Shown in pieces: positions 26,495 through 35,130 of a DNA stretch of 64,000 nt. Made by a program: the position numbers and the translations under genes. The notes below the pieces were generated by a model. That model saw only the letters and a list, made by a program, of their open reading frames with translations. It had not been told where the DNA came from and did no database searches. This DNA comes from Ottowia oryzae (GTDB taxonomy: Bacteria > Pseudomonadota > Gammaproteobacteria > Burkholderiales > Burkholderiaceae_C): positions 434,001 to 498,000 of the forward strand of contig NZ_CP027666.1 of the NCBI RefSeq assembly GCF_003008535.1, in the 5' to 3' direction. Each line of letters begins with the position of its first letter. Within the stretch, counting starts at the first letter, position 1.

Positions 26495-27730
26495 ATGCCC
26501 CTGCAGACGCTTGACCGTTCGCCGCCGCCCTTCTTCAAGCAAGGGCCGTCGGCGCTGTCGCGGCTGGTGTTCTTCAGCGCGCTGGCGCTCTTTCTGATGG
26601 TGGCCGATGCGCGCTTTCACCTGGTGCAGCCGCTGCGCGCCGTGATCGCCACGGTGCTGTACCCCGTTCAGTGGGTGGCGCTGCAGCCGGTGCAGATGGT
26701 CAACCAGGCCACGGCCTACCTGACCGACCTGAAGACCGCGCACGCCACCGAAGATGCGGCGCGCCGCAAGCTGGCCGAGCAATCGCAGCGGGCCGGCCAG
26801 GTCGAGCAGCTGATGCTGGAGAACAACCGCCTGCGCCAGCTGCTGGATCTGCGCGACCGCGTGCAGGTCAAGGCCACCGCCGCGCAGGTGCTGTACGACG
26901 CCACCGACCCGTTCAGCCGCCGCGTGGTCATCGACAAGGGGCAGATGCAGGGGATCGAGCCCGGCTCGCCCGTGATGGACGAATCGGGCGTGCTGGGCCA
27001 GGTGACGCGCGTGTACCCGTTCGTGAGCGAAATCACCCTGCTGATCGACCGCGACCAAGTCATACCGGTGATGAACGCACGCACTGGCGCGCGCAGCGTG
27101 GCCTATGGCGACCCGTCGCAGCACCGCGGCATGATGGAGCTGCGCTACATGTCCGTCACCGAAGACGTGAAAGAAGGCGATTTGCTGACCACCAGCGGTG
27201 TAGACGGCGTATACGCCCCCGGCCTGCCGGTGGCGCGCGTCGTGCGCGTGGACCGGCGCAGCGACACCAGCTTTGCCCGCATCGTCTGCCAGCCCCTGGC
27301 CAACCTGAGCGCGGTGAACCACGTGATGGTGCTGACGCCGTTGACACCCGCGTCGGACACCGCGCCGAGCGATGTGACCGCCGCACAAGGCGCGGCATCC
27401 GGGGCTGTATCCGCCGCTTCGGCGCCAGCGGCCACGCGCCCAGGCGCGCCAGCGGCTGGGGTGGCCGCCGGTGCTGCGGCAGCCGTGGGTGCTGTGGGCG
27501 CGGCCGCCGCGCCTGCGGGCAGGGCTTCGGGCCGGGCCACACCGGCCAAGCCTGCAGCCCCCTCACGCCCTGCGGCGCCACCCGCTGCCGCCGCGCGCGC
27601 GGGTGCAGCCAGTGCCGCCGCGCCCGCCACCGCTGCCGCGTCCGCCCCGTCACCGCGCCGCCGTGCGGCTGCCCCGGCAGCGCGAACGGCGTCTGCACCG
27701 CGCGCTGCCGCTTCAGGAGCTGCCCCATGA
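26495..27730 (+). CDS. mreC: Rod-shape-determining protein MreC
   Basis: 411-residue inner-membrane protein of the elongasome. One membrane segment near 21-37, a coiled-coil stretch (about 75-115, ending VEQLMLENNRLRQLLDLRDR), then the two beta-barrel domains of MreC (VVIDKGQMQGIEPGSPVMDESGVLGQV and later GDLLTTSGVDGVYAPGLPV). The last 130 residues or so are an Ala/Pro/Arg-rich low-complexity tail, longer than in E. coli MreC and probably disordered in the periplasm. Its stop overlaps the mreD start (ATGA). Confidence 0.93.
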   Translation: MPLQTLDRSPPPFFKQGPSALSRLVFFSALALFLMVADARFHLVQPLRAVIATVLYPVQWVALQPVQMVNQATAYLTDLKTAHATEDAARRKLAEQSQRAGQVEQLMLENNRLRQLLDLRDRVQVKATAAQVLYDATDPFSRRVVIDKGQMQGIEPGSPVMDESGVLGQVTRVYPFVSEITLLIDRDQVIPVMNARTGARSVAYGDPSQHRGMMELRYMSVTEDVKEGDLLTTSGVDGVYAPGLPVARVVRVDRRSDTSFARIVCQPLANLSAVNHVMVLTPLTPASDTAPSDVTAAQGAASGAVSAASAPAATRPGAPAAGVAAGAAAAVGAVGAAAAPAGRASGRATPAKPAAPSRPAAPPAAAARAGAASAAAPATAAASAPSPRRRAAAPAARTASAPRAAASGAAP

Positions 27731-28245
27731 TCATGCCGCGCGGCCAGCAACTGCTGCTGCCAGCCAGCCCCGCCTTCATCTGGGGCAGCCTGCTGGTGGC
27801 GCTGCTGATCAACCTGCTGCCCCTGGGCCGCGTGCTGTGGATGCCCGACGTGCTGGCCGTGGTGCTGGTGTTCTGGAGCATCCACGAGCCGCGCCGCATC
27901 GGCCTGGGCGCGGCCTTCGTCTTCGGGCTGATTCTGGATGTGCACCAAGCTTCGCTGCTGGGCCAGCACGCGCTGGCCTATTCGGTGCTGATCTACAGCG
28001 CGATCATGGTGCACCGCCGCATCCTGTGGTTTTCGGTGCCGGGGCAGGCGGTGCAGCTGCTGCCTTTGTTTGCGGCGGCGCACGCCATCACCATCGCGCT
28101 GCGGCTGATCGGCGGGGCGGAGTTTCCTGGCTGGCAGGTGCTGCTGGCGCCGGTGCTCGAGTCGGCCCTGTGGCCGCTGGTCAGCGTGCTGCTGTTGGCT
28201 CCGCAGCGCCGTGCGCCCAACCCCGACGCCAACCGGCCGCTATGA
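27727..28245 (+). CDS. mreD: Rod-shape-determining protein MreD
   Basis: 172-residue polytopic inner-membrane protein with about five membrane segments. Family features are the N-terminal FIWGSLLVALLINLLPLGR, the GLGAAFVFGLILDVHQASLLGQHALAY region and a hydrophobic C-terminus ending in a basic tail. The ATG at 27727 shares four bases with the mreC stop. It works with MreC and PBP2 to control elongation. Confidence 0.92.
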   Translation: MIMPRGQQLLLPASPAFIWGSLLVALLINLLPLGRVLWMPDVLAVVLVFWSIHEPRRIGLGAAFVFGLILDVHQASLLGQHALAYSVLIYSAIMVHRRILWFSVPGQAVQLLPLFAAAHAITIALRLIGGAEFPGWQVLLAPVLESALWPLVSVLLLAPQRRAPNPDANRPL

Positions 28246-28440
28246 CGCACGCCTTGATGCACGTGGCGCCTGGTGCGCCCCGCGCGCGCCCTCTGCGTGC
28301 AGCCCCGTCGGCGTGGCCGCAGTGCGGCGGCGCATTCCGGCAGTGCCGTGAGGGCATCGCCGCACCAGGCTGGCCTGCGGGCCTTTCCGCTTGTACATTG
28401 GTGCGGCTGGGCGCCACCGTGTCTGCGCCCCACACCTGTT

Positions 28441-28500
28441 CAATATCTTTTAGGCCTGCAGCGCCCGCCCGACGAGCGCCGGCAGCTAGATAATTCATAG
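28441..28500 (-). repeat. Dispersed repeat, copy 6
   Basis: Reverse-orientation, diverged copy (GCAGCGCCCG ... GAGCGCCGGCAGCTAGATAATTCATAG). It ends only eight bases before the mrdA start codon, so it forms the 5' leader of that gene. Confidence 0.6.
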
Positions 28501-28507
28501 CATCACC

Positions 28508-30469
28508 ATGGCCGAGCTGCGCAACCTGGACGCCGAGCTGACGCGCTTTCGCCTGCGTCTGGCCGTGGTCGCGCTGGTGGTGCTGGGGTGCTTCACGCTG
28601 ATCGGCTGGCGGCTTTACGTGCTGCAGGTGGTGCGGCACGATGCGTACGCCGAGCGCGCCGAGACCAACCGCACGGCGGTGGTGCCGATCGTGCCCAACC
28701 GCGGCGAAATCCTGGACCGCAACGGCGTGGTGCTGGCCACCAACTACAAGTCGTACACGCTGGAGATCACGCCGTCGCGCACGGGCAAGCCGGTGGACGA
28801 AGTGATCGACGCCATCCACCAGGTGGTGGAGATCAGCCCCCGCGACCGGCGCCGCTTCAAGCGCCTGCAGGAAGATTCGCGCACGTTTGAATCGCTGCCG
28901 GTGCGCATGCGCCTGACGGACGAAGAAGTGGCGCGCTTTGCCGCGCAGCGCTACCGCTTTCCGGGCGTGGAGATCAAGGCGCGGCTGTTTCGCACCTACC
29001 CGCTGGGCGAGACCGGCGGCCACATCATTGGCTACCTGGGCCGCATCAACCAGCGCGACAAAGAGCGCATCGAGGATTCCGACGACGCGGCCAACTACCG
29101 CGGCACCGACTACATCGGCAAGCTGGGCGTAGAGGCCAGCTACGAGAAAGTGCTGCACGGCACGACGGGCGTGGAGCAGATGGAAACCTCGGCCGGCGGC
29201 CACGCGGTGCGCCGCCTGGGCAGCCACCCGGCCGTGCCGGGCGAGTCGATCCGCCTGTCGATCGACATCAACCTGCAAAAGCTGGTGGAAGACATGTACG
29301 GCGAGCGCCGCGGCGCGCTGGTCGCCATCGACCCGCAGAACGGCGAGGTGCTGGCCTTCGTGAGCAAGCCCACCTTCGACCCGAACCTGTTCGTGGAAGG
29401 CATCGACCAAGAAAGCTGGTCCGAGCTGAACGAATCCATCAACAAGCCGCTGCTCAACCGCGCGCTGCGCGGCACGTACCCGCCGGGCTCCACCTACAAA
29501 CCGTTCATGGGCCTGGCCGCGCTGGAAACGGGCAAGCGCCAGCCCGGCACGGTGATCATGGACGGTGGCTCGTGGACGTTTGGCGGGCACACCTTCCGAT
29601 CCGGCCACGCGCTGGGCCCGGTCGACCTGTACCGCAGCATCGTCAAGTCCAGCAACGTGTACTTCTACCAACTGGCCAACGACATGGGCGTGAACGCCAT
29701 TCACGACTTCATGAAGCCGCTGGGCTTTGGGCAGATCACCGGCATTGATATTCCGGGCGAAACGCGCGGCGTGCTGCCTTCCACCGAATGGAAGCGCACC
29801 ACCTACAAGCGCGCGGCGCAGCAAAAGTGGTACGCGGGCGAGACGATTTCGCTGGGCATTGGCCAGGGCTACAACAACTTCACCATGCTGCAGCTGGCCA
29901 GCGCCACGGCCACGCTGGCCGCCGGCGGCACCAAGCACACGCCGCACCTCGTCAAGGCCGAGCAAGACCCGCAGACGCTGCAGTTCAAGGACATCGCGCA
30001 GCCGCCCGGCGCCGACCTGGGCTACAAAGCCGCCAACGTGGCGCTGGTCAAACGCGGCATGGTGGGCGTGACGCAGGAAGGCACCTCGCGCGGCGTATTT
30101 GCGGGTGCGCCCTACCTGTCGGGCGGCAAGACCGGCACCGCGCAGGCGGTGACCATCGGGCAGAAAGCCCGCTACGACGCGCGCCGCCTGGCCGAACACC
30201 AGCGCGACCACTCGCTGTACATCGCCTTCGCCCCGGCCGACAACCCGCGCATCGCCGTGGCCGCCATCGTCGAAAACGCCGGCTTTGGCGCCGCCCACGC
30301 CGCACCGCTGGTGCGCCGCGTGATGGACTACTGGCTGGCGGGCCAGTACCCCAGCGAGGCCGATCTGCGCGCCGTGCAGCAGGGCCAGGCCGGCGCCCCC
30401 ATCGGCACGCCGCGCCGCGCCGCCGACATGGCGCTGGGCATGCCCGCCTCTGCCGCTGCAGCGCCCTGA
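28508..30469 (+). CDS. mrdA: Penicillin-binding protein 2 (peptidoglycan DD-transpeptidase)
   Basis: 653-residue elongation-specific transpeptidase. An N-terminal membrane anchor (about 18-38) is followed by the PBP dimerisation domain (VPNRGEILDRNGVVLATN) and the transpeptidase domain with Ser328-x-x-Lys331 in PPGSTYKPF, SSN at 381-383 and KTG at 541-543. The C-terminal extension is short. It belongs to the mre cluster, 262 bp after mreD. rodA, its usual partner, is not in this window. Confidence 0.95.
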   Translation: MAELRNLDAELTRFRLRLAVVALVVLGCFTLIGWRLYVLQVVRHDAYAERAETNRTAVVPIVPNRGEILDRNGVVLATNYKSYTLEITPSRTGKPVDEVIDAIHQVVEISPRDRRRFKRLQEDSRTFESLPVRMRLTDEEVARFAAQRYRFPGVEIKARLFRTYPLGETGGHIIGYLGRINQRDKERIEDSDDAANYRGTDYIGKLGVEASYEKVLHGTTGVEQMETSAGGHAVRRLGSHPAVPGESIRLSIDINLQKLVEDMYGERRGALVAIDPQNGEVLAFVSKPTFDPNLFVEGIDQESWSELNESINKPLLNRALRGTYPPGSTYKPFMGLAALETGKRQPGTVIMDGGSWTFGGHTFRSGHALGPVDLYRSIVKSSNVYFYQLANDMGVNAIHDFMKPLGFGQITGIDIPGETRGVLPSTEWKRTTYKRAAQQKWYAGETISLGIGQGYNNFTMLQLASATATLAAGGTKHTPHLVKAEQDPQTLQFKDIAQPPGADLGYKAANVALVKRGMVGVTQEGTSRGVFAGAPYLSGGKTGTAQAVTIGQKARYDARRLAEHQRDHSLYIAFAPADNPRIAVAAIVENAGFGAAHAAPLVRRVMDYWLAGQYPSEADLRAVQQGQAGAPIGTPRRAADMALGMPASAAAAP

Positions 30470-30637
30470 GCACTTTGCCGCCGCGCGCCTCGCGGGGCTG
30501 AGCCCGACGCTGATGGGCACGCCACCGCGCGCCCCCCTCCTACTTTCGCCTCGGCCATCGCCGGACGGCCAGCGCCATCGGTGCCGCTTAGCATGGTTGC
30601 GGCGGTATTGGCCTGGTCAATGCGCTTATTCAATCGC

Positions 30638-30656
30638 GTCAATAAAAACTATTGAC
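30638..30656. promoter_or_regulatory. Inverted repeat and -35 region upstream of catalase
   Basis: GTCAATA-AAAAC-TATTGAC is a perfect 7-bp dyad with a 5-bp spacer, overlapping a TTGACT -35 hexamer at 30653-30658. Downstream, CATATG occurs twice (30667-30672 and 30678-30683) around a possible -10. It is a likely regulator site for the catalase gene. OxyR or a Fur-family regulator are candidates; sequence alone does not decide. Confidence 0.5.
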
Positions 30657-30727
30657 TTTGCGCCGCCATATGGAATTCATATGATGACGTGGACTCCAAC
30701 CCGTCTGCAACCCCCCAAGGAACCCCG

Positions 30728-32260
30728 ATGAAAAGCGACGACACGATGAAGTGCCCCGTGACCCACCTGACCACCGACTTCGGTGCCCCGGTGGTCACCA
30801 ACCGCGACAGCATGACCGCCGGCCCGCGCGGCCCGCTGCTGGCGCAAGACGTGTGGCTGAACGAGAAGCTGGCCAATTTCGTGCGCGAGATCGTTCCGGA
30901 GCGCCGCATGCACGCCAAGGGCTCGGGCGCTTTCGGCACCTTCACCGTCACCCACGACATCACCCGATACACGCGCGCCAAGATCTTCAGCGAAGTCGGC
31001 AAGAAGACCGAGATGTTCGCCCGCTTCACCACCGTGGCCGGTGAACGCGGCGCCGCCGACGCCGAGCGCGACATCCGCGGCTTTGCCCTGAAGTTCTACA
31101 CCGAAGAGGGCAACTGGGACATGGTGGGCAACAACACGCCCGTGTTCTTCGTGCGCGACCCGCGCCAGTTCCCCGACCTGAACAAGGCCGTTAAGCGCGA
31201 CCCGCAGACCAACATGCGTTCGGCCAAGAACAACTGGGATTACTGGACGCTGCTGCCCGAGGCGCTGCACCAGGTCACCGTGGTGATGAGCGACCGCGGC
31301 ATTCCCGACGGCTACCGCCACATGCACGGCTTCAGCTCTCATACTTATAGCTTCTGGAACAACAACGGCGAGCGCTTCTGGGTCAAACTGCACTTCAAGA
31401 CGCAGCAGGGCATCAAGAACCTGACCGACGCAGAGGCCGCCGAGCTGGTGGGCAAAGACCGCGAAAGCAGCCAGCGCGACCTGTTCGACGCCATCGCGCG
31501 CGGCGACTTTCCCAAGTGGAAGATGTTCATCCAGGTCATGCCCGAGCTGGAGGCCGAAAAGCAGCGCCTGCACCCGTTTGACCTGACCAAGGTTTGGTAC
31601 AAGGGCGACTACCCGCTGATCGAGGTGGGCGAGTTCGAGCTGAACCGCAACCCCGAAAACTTCTTCCTGGACGTGGAGCAAAGCGCCTTCTCGCCCAGCA
31701 ACCTGGTGCCGGGCATCGGCGTCAGCCCCGACCGCATGCTGCAGGCGCGCCTGTTCAACTACGCCGACGCGCAGCGCTATCGCCTGGGCGTGAACCACCA
31801 GCAGATTCCCGTGAACAAGGCGCGTTGCCCGGTGCACAGCAACCACCGCGACGGGATGGGCCGCGTGGACGGCAACTACGGCGCGCTGCCGCACTACGAG
31901 CCCAACAGCTACGGCCAATGGCAAGCCCAGCCCGAGTTTGAAGAGCCGCCGCTGAAGATCAACGGCGACGCCAAGTTCTGGCCCTTCCACCAGGACGACA
32001 GCGACTACTTTGAGCAGCCGCGCAAGCTGTTCCAGCTGATGACGCCCGCGCAGCAGGAAGCCCTGTTCGGCAACACCGCCCGCGCGATGGGCGACGCGCC
32101 GGAGTTCATCAAGTTCCGCCACATCCGCAACTGCAACGTCGCCGATCCGGCCTACGCAGCCGGCGTGGCCAAGGCGCTGGGGCTGGACTTGCAGAAGGCG
32201 CTGGCGTCCAAGAAGGACGACCCGATGTTCGGCAACCCGTTGGTGCCGCTGCCTGCGTGA
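30728..32260 (+). CDS. katA: Monofunctional heme catalase (clade 3, small subunit)
   Basis: 510-residue catalase decomposing hydrogen peroxide. The catalytic His62 (RRMHAKGSGAFG), Asn135 (VGNNTPVFFVRDP) and the proximal heme ligand Tyr345 (RLFNYADAQRYRLG) match the spacing of Proteus-type small-subunit catalases. AAGGA precedes the ATG at 30728, so the in-frame GTG at 30689 is unlikely. There is no signal peptide, so it is cytoplasmic. The dyad at 30638-30656 suggests oxidative-stress control. Confidence 0.95.
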   Translation: MKSDDTMKCPVTHLTTDFGAPVVTNRDSMTAGPRGPLLAQDVWLNEKLANFVREIVPERRMHAKGSGAFGTFTVTHDITRYTRAKIFSEVGKKTEMFARFTTVAGERGAADAERDIRGFALKFYTEEGNWDMVGNNTPVFFVRDPRQFPDLNKAVKRDPQTNMRSAKNNWDYWTLLPEALHQVTVVMSDRGIPDGYRHMHGFSSHTYSFWNNNGERFWVKLHFKTQQGIKNLTDAEAAELVGKDRESSQRDLFDAIARGDFPKWKMFIQVMPELEAEKQRLHPFDLTKVWYKGDYPLIEVGEFELNRNPENFFLDVEQSAFSPSNLVPGIGVSPDRMLQARLFNYADAQRYRLGVNHQQIPVNKARCPVHSNHRDGMGRVDGNYGALPHYEPNSYGQWQAQPEFEEPPLKINGDAKFWPFHQDDSDYFEQPRKLFQLMTPAQQEALFGNTARAMGDAPEFIKFRHIRNCNVADPAYAAGVAKALGLDLQKALASKKDDPMFGNPLVPLPA

Positions 32261-32297
32261 TAGGGGCTGCCCCCTGAGGCGCCAACCGCCCGGTGCT

Positions 32298-32353
32298 CGT
32301 TGCCAGAGGCAACGGCCCCTTGGCCCGTCCCTATCTGCGCAGGCAGATAGGGA
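32298..32353. terminator. Tandem hairpins after katA
   Basis: CGTTGCC-AGA-GGCAACG at 32298-32314, then an 11-bp perfect stem TCCCTATCTGC/GCAGATAGGGA with loop GCAG at 32328-32353. No T tract follows. They may be a Rho-dependent or processing signal, or a REP-like element. Confidence 0.4.
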
Positions 32354-32539
32354 GCCGCGGGTACGGCCACCTCGCTCGCTCGGCTGGCCTGATGCGCGGC
32401 CACTTGAGCCGGGTGGCGTGGGCGGTGGCTGTGCTCGGGCGAGTGTCGTGCTCGGGGTGATGCTGGACAGCGGTTTAGCTACCTGCTGCTGCCGATAGCC
32501 ACTTGAAACCTTGTATCAGCGCCCGGCGCCGGGGCGCAA

Positions 32540-32602
32540 AACAATCAAATTTGATAGCGTCCAGCGCTGATGGCACCAGCGCCAGAGGCTGTTTTTCTTT
32601 TA
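32540..32602 (+). repeat. Dispersed repeat, copy 7
   Basis: Forward copy: AATCAAATTTGATAGCGT, CCAGCGCTGATGGCACCAGC, GCCAGAGGCTG and a T-rich end. It finishes four bases before the stop codon of the dehydrogenase gene, so it forms that gene's 3' trailer. Confidence 0.8.
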
Positions 32603-32605
32603 ATT

Positions 32606-33694
32606 TCAGACCAGCGCCGCGATGGCCGCGCCCATCTCGGCGGTGTTGGCTAGGCCGCCCAGGTCGCGCGTGCGCGGGCCGTGGGCCAGCACGTGTTCGA
32701 TGGCGTGCAGCATGGCGTCGTGCGCGGCCTGCTCGCCCAGGAACTGCAGCATCAGCGCGGCCGACCAGATCATCGCCACGGGGTTGGCGATGCCCTGGCC
32801 GTAGATGTCGGGCGCCGAGCCGTGCACCGGCTCAAACAGGCTGGGGAAGGTGCGCTCGGGGTTCAGGTTGGCCGAGGGCGCCAGGCCGATGGTGCCGGTG
32901 CAGGCCGGGCCCAGGTCGGAGAGGATGTCGCCAAACAGGTTGCTGGCCACCACCACGTCGAAGCGCTGCGGCTGCAGCACGAAGCGCGCGGCAAGGATGT
33001 CGATGTGGTGTTTCTCGACCGCGATCTGCGGGTAGTGCTGCGCCATGGCGTCGGCGCGGCCGTCCCACCAGGGCATGCTGATGGCGATGCCGTTGCTTTT
33101 GGTGGCCACGTCGAGCTTCTGGCGCGGGCGGGCGGCGGCCTGCTCGAAGGCGAACTTGAGCACGCGATCGGCGCCGAAGCGGCTCATCACGGTTTCCTGC
33201 AGGACGATTTCGCGGTCGGTGCCGGCGTACATCACGCCGCCCAGGTTGGTGTATTCGCCCTCGGTGTTCTCGCGCACCACCAGAAAGTCGATGTCGCCCG
33301 GCTTGCGCCCGGCCAGCGGGCAGGGCACGCCTTCAAACAGGCGCACGGGGCGCAGGTTGATGTACTGGTCAAACTCACGCCGGAACTTCAGCAGGCTGCC
33401 CCACAGCGAGATGTGGTCGGGCACCGTGGCCGGCCAGCCGACAGCGCCGAACAGGATGGCGTCCACGCCCTGCAGCTGCTGCTTCCAGTCGTCGGGCATC
33501 ATCTGGCCGTGCTCGGCGTAATAGTCGCAGCTGGCCCAGTCGATGGGCACCAGCTCCAGCGGCAGATCGAACTTTTGCTGCGCCGCGCTCAACACGCGCA
33601 GCGCTTCGGGCATCACTTCCTTGCCGATGCCATCGCCCGCAATGACGGCGATGCGGTGGCGGCGGCGGCCATCGGGGTTCTGGGCGGGACTCAT
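32606..33694 (-). CDS. ttuC: Tartrate dehydrogenase / D-malate dehydrogenase (decarboxylating)
   Basis: 362-residue NAD-dependent beta-decarboxylating dehydrogenase of the IMDH/ICDH superfamily. The N-terminal IAVIAGDGIGKEVMPEAL, the substrate segment NLRPVRLFEGVPCPL, the NTEGEYTNLGGVMY region typical of TtuC/DmlA rather than LeuB, the metal-binding Asp cluster in NLFGDILSDLGP, and PVHGSAPDIYGQGIANP are all present. It would oxidise tartrate or D-malate in central carbon use. No uptake gene lies beside it. A dispersed repeat abuts its 3' end. Confidence 0.9.
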   Translation of the reverse strand: MSPAQNPDGRRRHRIAVIAGDGIGKEVMPEALRVLSAAQQKFDLPLELVPIDWASCDYYAEHGQMMPDDWKQQLQGVDAILFGAVGWPATVPDHISLWGSLLKFRREFDQYINLRPVRLFEGVPCPLAGRKPGDIDFLVVRENTEGEYTNLGGVMYAGTDREIVLQETVMSRFGADRVLKFAFEQAAARPRQKLDVATKSNGIAISMPWWDGRADAMAQHYPQIAVEKHHIDILAARFVLQPQRFDVVVASNLFGDILSDLGPACTGTIGLAPSANLNPERTFPSLFEPVHGSAPDIYGQGIANPVAMIWSAALMLQFLGEQAAHDAMLHAIEHVLAHGPRTRDLGGLANTAEMGAAIAALV

Positions 33695-33803
33695 TCGGGG
33701 CTCCTGGGTGGGTGGCCGTGAGCATAGCCGCTCGGGTAAGGCCCCAGTTGCGCCCCACAGGGTTCACGCTACGATGCAGCTGCATCAAAAAAAGGAGACG
33801 CAC

Positions 33804-34997
33804 ATGCCTGTGAAAGACCCGCGCTGGAGCTGGAAGCTCAGCGCCCTGGCCGTCGCCGTGGCGGTCACGCTGACCGCCTGCGGTGGTGGCGACGACAACA
33901 ACGGCGACAACCCCTTGGGCATCACCGCCGTGAAGGTGTTTGGCGATTCCCTCAGCGACAGCGGCACCTTCCGGGGCCTGCCGGGCGTGGGGCGCACTTT
34001 CACCGTGCAGGGCTCGCGCAGCGAACCCAATGTGCTGTGGGTGGAGCACGTCACCGCCGCGTACGGCCTGGCGGCGCAATGCCCGGTGTACCGCTTCAAC
34101 GGCGTCACGTTCGCGCGCAACAGCACGCCGGGCTGCACCAACTACGCCGTGGGCGGCGGGCGTATCAGCAACCCGCTGGCTGCGGGCGGCATTGCCGCGC
34201 CGCTGTCCATCCTGCGGCAGCTGGAAGACGGCGCCAACGCCGGCTGGTCCAAGACCGACCTGCTGATCGTCGATGGCGGCGGCAACGACGCGGCCGATTT
34301 GATCGGCACCTACCTGGGCGCCTCGCGCGACAAGGGCGTGGCCTACACCGCGCTGCTGTCCACCCTGATCCCGGCGCAAACGCTGGCCAACGTGCTGGCC
34401 GGCCCCAATGGAGCCGAAACCGCCGGCGTGCTGTACATGCAGGCGCTGGCCGACACCTTTGCCAACGGCGTTCGCACCCAGGCGCTGGCCAAGGGCGCGC
34501 AGCAGGTGGTGGTGGCCAACATGCCCACCATTACCTACACGCCGCGCTTTCAGGCGGTGCTGGATCAGGTGGCCGGCGCTGCGGGCGGTGGTGCGGCAGG
34601 CTCGGCGGCGCGCGCGCAGGCCGAATCGCTGTTCCAGGGCTGGATAAATGCCTTCAACCAGCGCCTTTCGACCTCGTTTGGCGGTGAGCCGCGCGTGCGC
34701 GTGTTCGACTTCGCCGGTCGCTTCACCGACCAGATGCTGCACCCCGGCGCCTGGGGCGTGACCAACGTGACGCTGCCCGTGTGCGGCGGCAGCGGCATCA
34801 CCGCCGTGCCTGAGCGCAACTTTGCCGACTGCACGGCCTCGGCCCTGTCCAACACCCCCGCACCTGCGGGCGGCCCCGGCGGCACCAACTGGTGGGAGCG
34901 CTACTTCTTCGCCGACGGCTTCCACCCCACGCCCTACGGTCATGCGCTGATGGCCAACGAGCTGATCGACATGCTGGACAAACAGGACTGGCTGTAA
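33804..34997 (+). CDS. SGNH/GDSL-family esterase lipoprotein
   Basis: 397-residue exported lipoprotein: signal peptide with lipobox LTAC and lipidated Cys26, then an SGNH hydrolase domain. The catalytic set is intact: Ser49 in GDSLSDSG (block I), Gly118 region (block II), Asn161 in GGGNDAADL (block III), Asp371 and His374 in ADGFHPTPYGH (block V). It probably hydrolyses acyl esters at the outer membrane; the substrate is unknown. GGAG precedes the ATG. It is convergent with a second SGNH lipoprotein gene. Confidence 0.88.
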   Translation: MPVKDPRWSWKLSALAVAVAVTLTACGGGDDNNGDNPLGITAVKVFGDSLSDSGTFRGLPGVGRTFTVQGSRSEPNVLWVEHVTAAYGLAAQCPVYRFNGVTFARNSTPGCTNYAVGGGRISNPLAAGGIAAPLSILRQLEDGANAGWSKTDLLIVDGGGNDAADLIGTYLGASRDKGVAYTALLSTLIPAQTLANVLAGPNGAETAGVLYMQALADTFANGVRTQALAKGAQQVVVANMPTITYTPRFQAVLDQVAGAAGGGAAGSAARAQAESLFQGWINAFNQRLSTSFGGEPRVRVFDFAGRFTDQMLHPGAWGVTNVTLPVCGGSGITAVPERNFADCTASALSNTPAPAGGPGGTNWWERYFFADGFHPTPYGHALMANELIDMLDKQDWL

Positions 34998-35058
34998 AGC
35001 CCTGCGCGCCCGCCAAGCCGAAAGGTGCGGTGGGTGGCGCGGCGGGTAGTCCAGCCCA

Positions 35059-35088
35059 CAAAAAAGCCGGCCATCGGGCCGGCTTTTT
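35059..35088. terminator. Bidirectional terminator between the SGNH genes
   Basis: A6, stem GCCGGCC/GGCCGGC with loop ATCG, then T6. It is symmetric, so it serves both convergent lipoprotein genes. Confidence 0.88.
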
Positions 35089-35130
35089 TGGGGGTGCCAC
35101 CGGCGGCCTGGTGACAGCCGCCCGCTGCGC

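Larger units (their letters stand above)
32261..32605. other. Gap after katA holding hairpins and a repeat copy
   Basis: About 345 bp between the convergent katA and tartrate dehydrogenase genes. It holds the two hairpins at 32298-32353 and a repeat copy at 32540-32602. A second repeat-like fragment (GGCGCCGGGGCGC) is just before it. No gene is seen. Confidence 0.6.

Noticed and set aside
30689..30727. In-frame GTG extending the catalase by 13 residues
   Set aside because: The ATG at 30728 has a well-placed AAGGA and gives the normal catalase N-terminus, while the extension overlaps the promoter region.
31321..31365. Repeat-like TTATAGCTTCTGG inside katA
   Set aside because: It encodes the invariant catalase residues HTYSFWN, and the second G/C arm is absent, so the match is coincidental.
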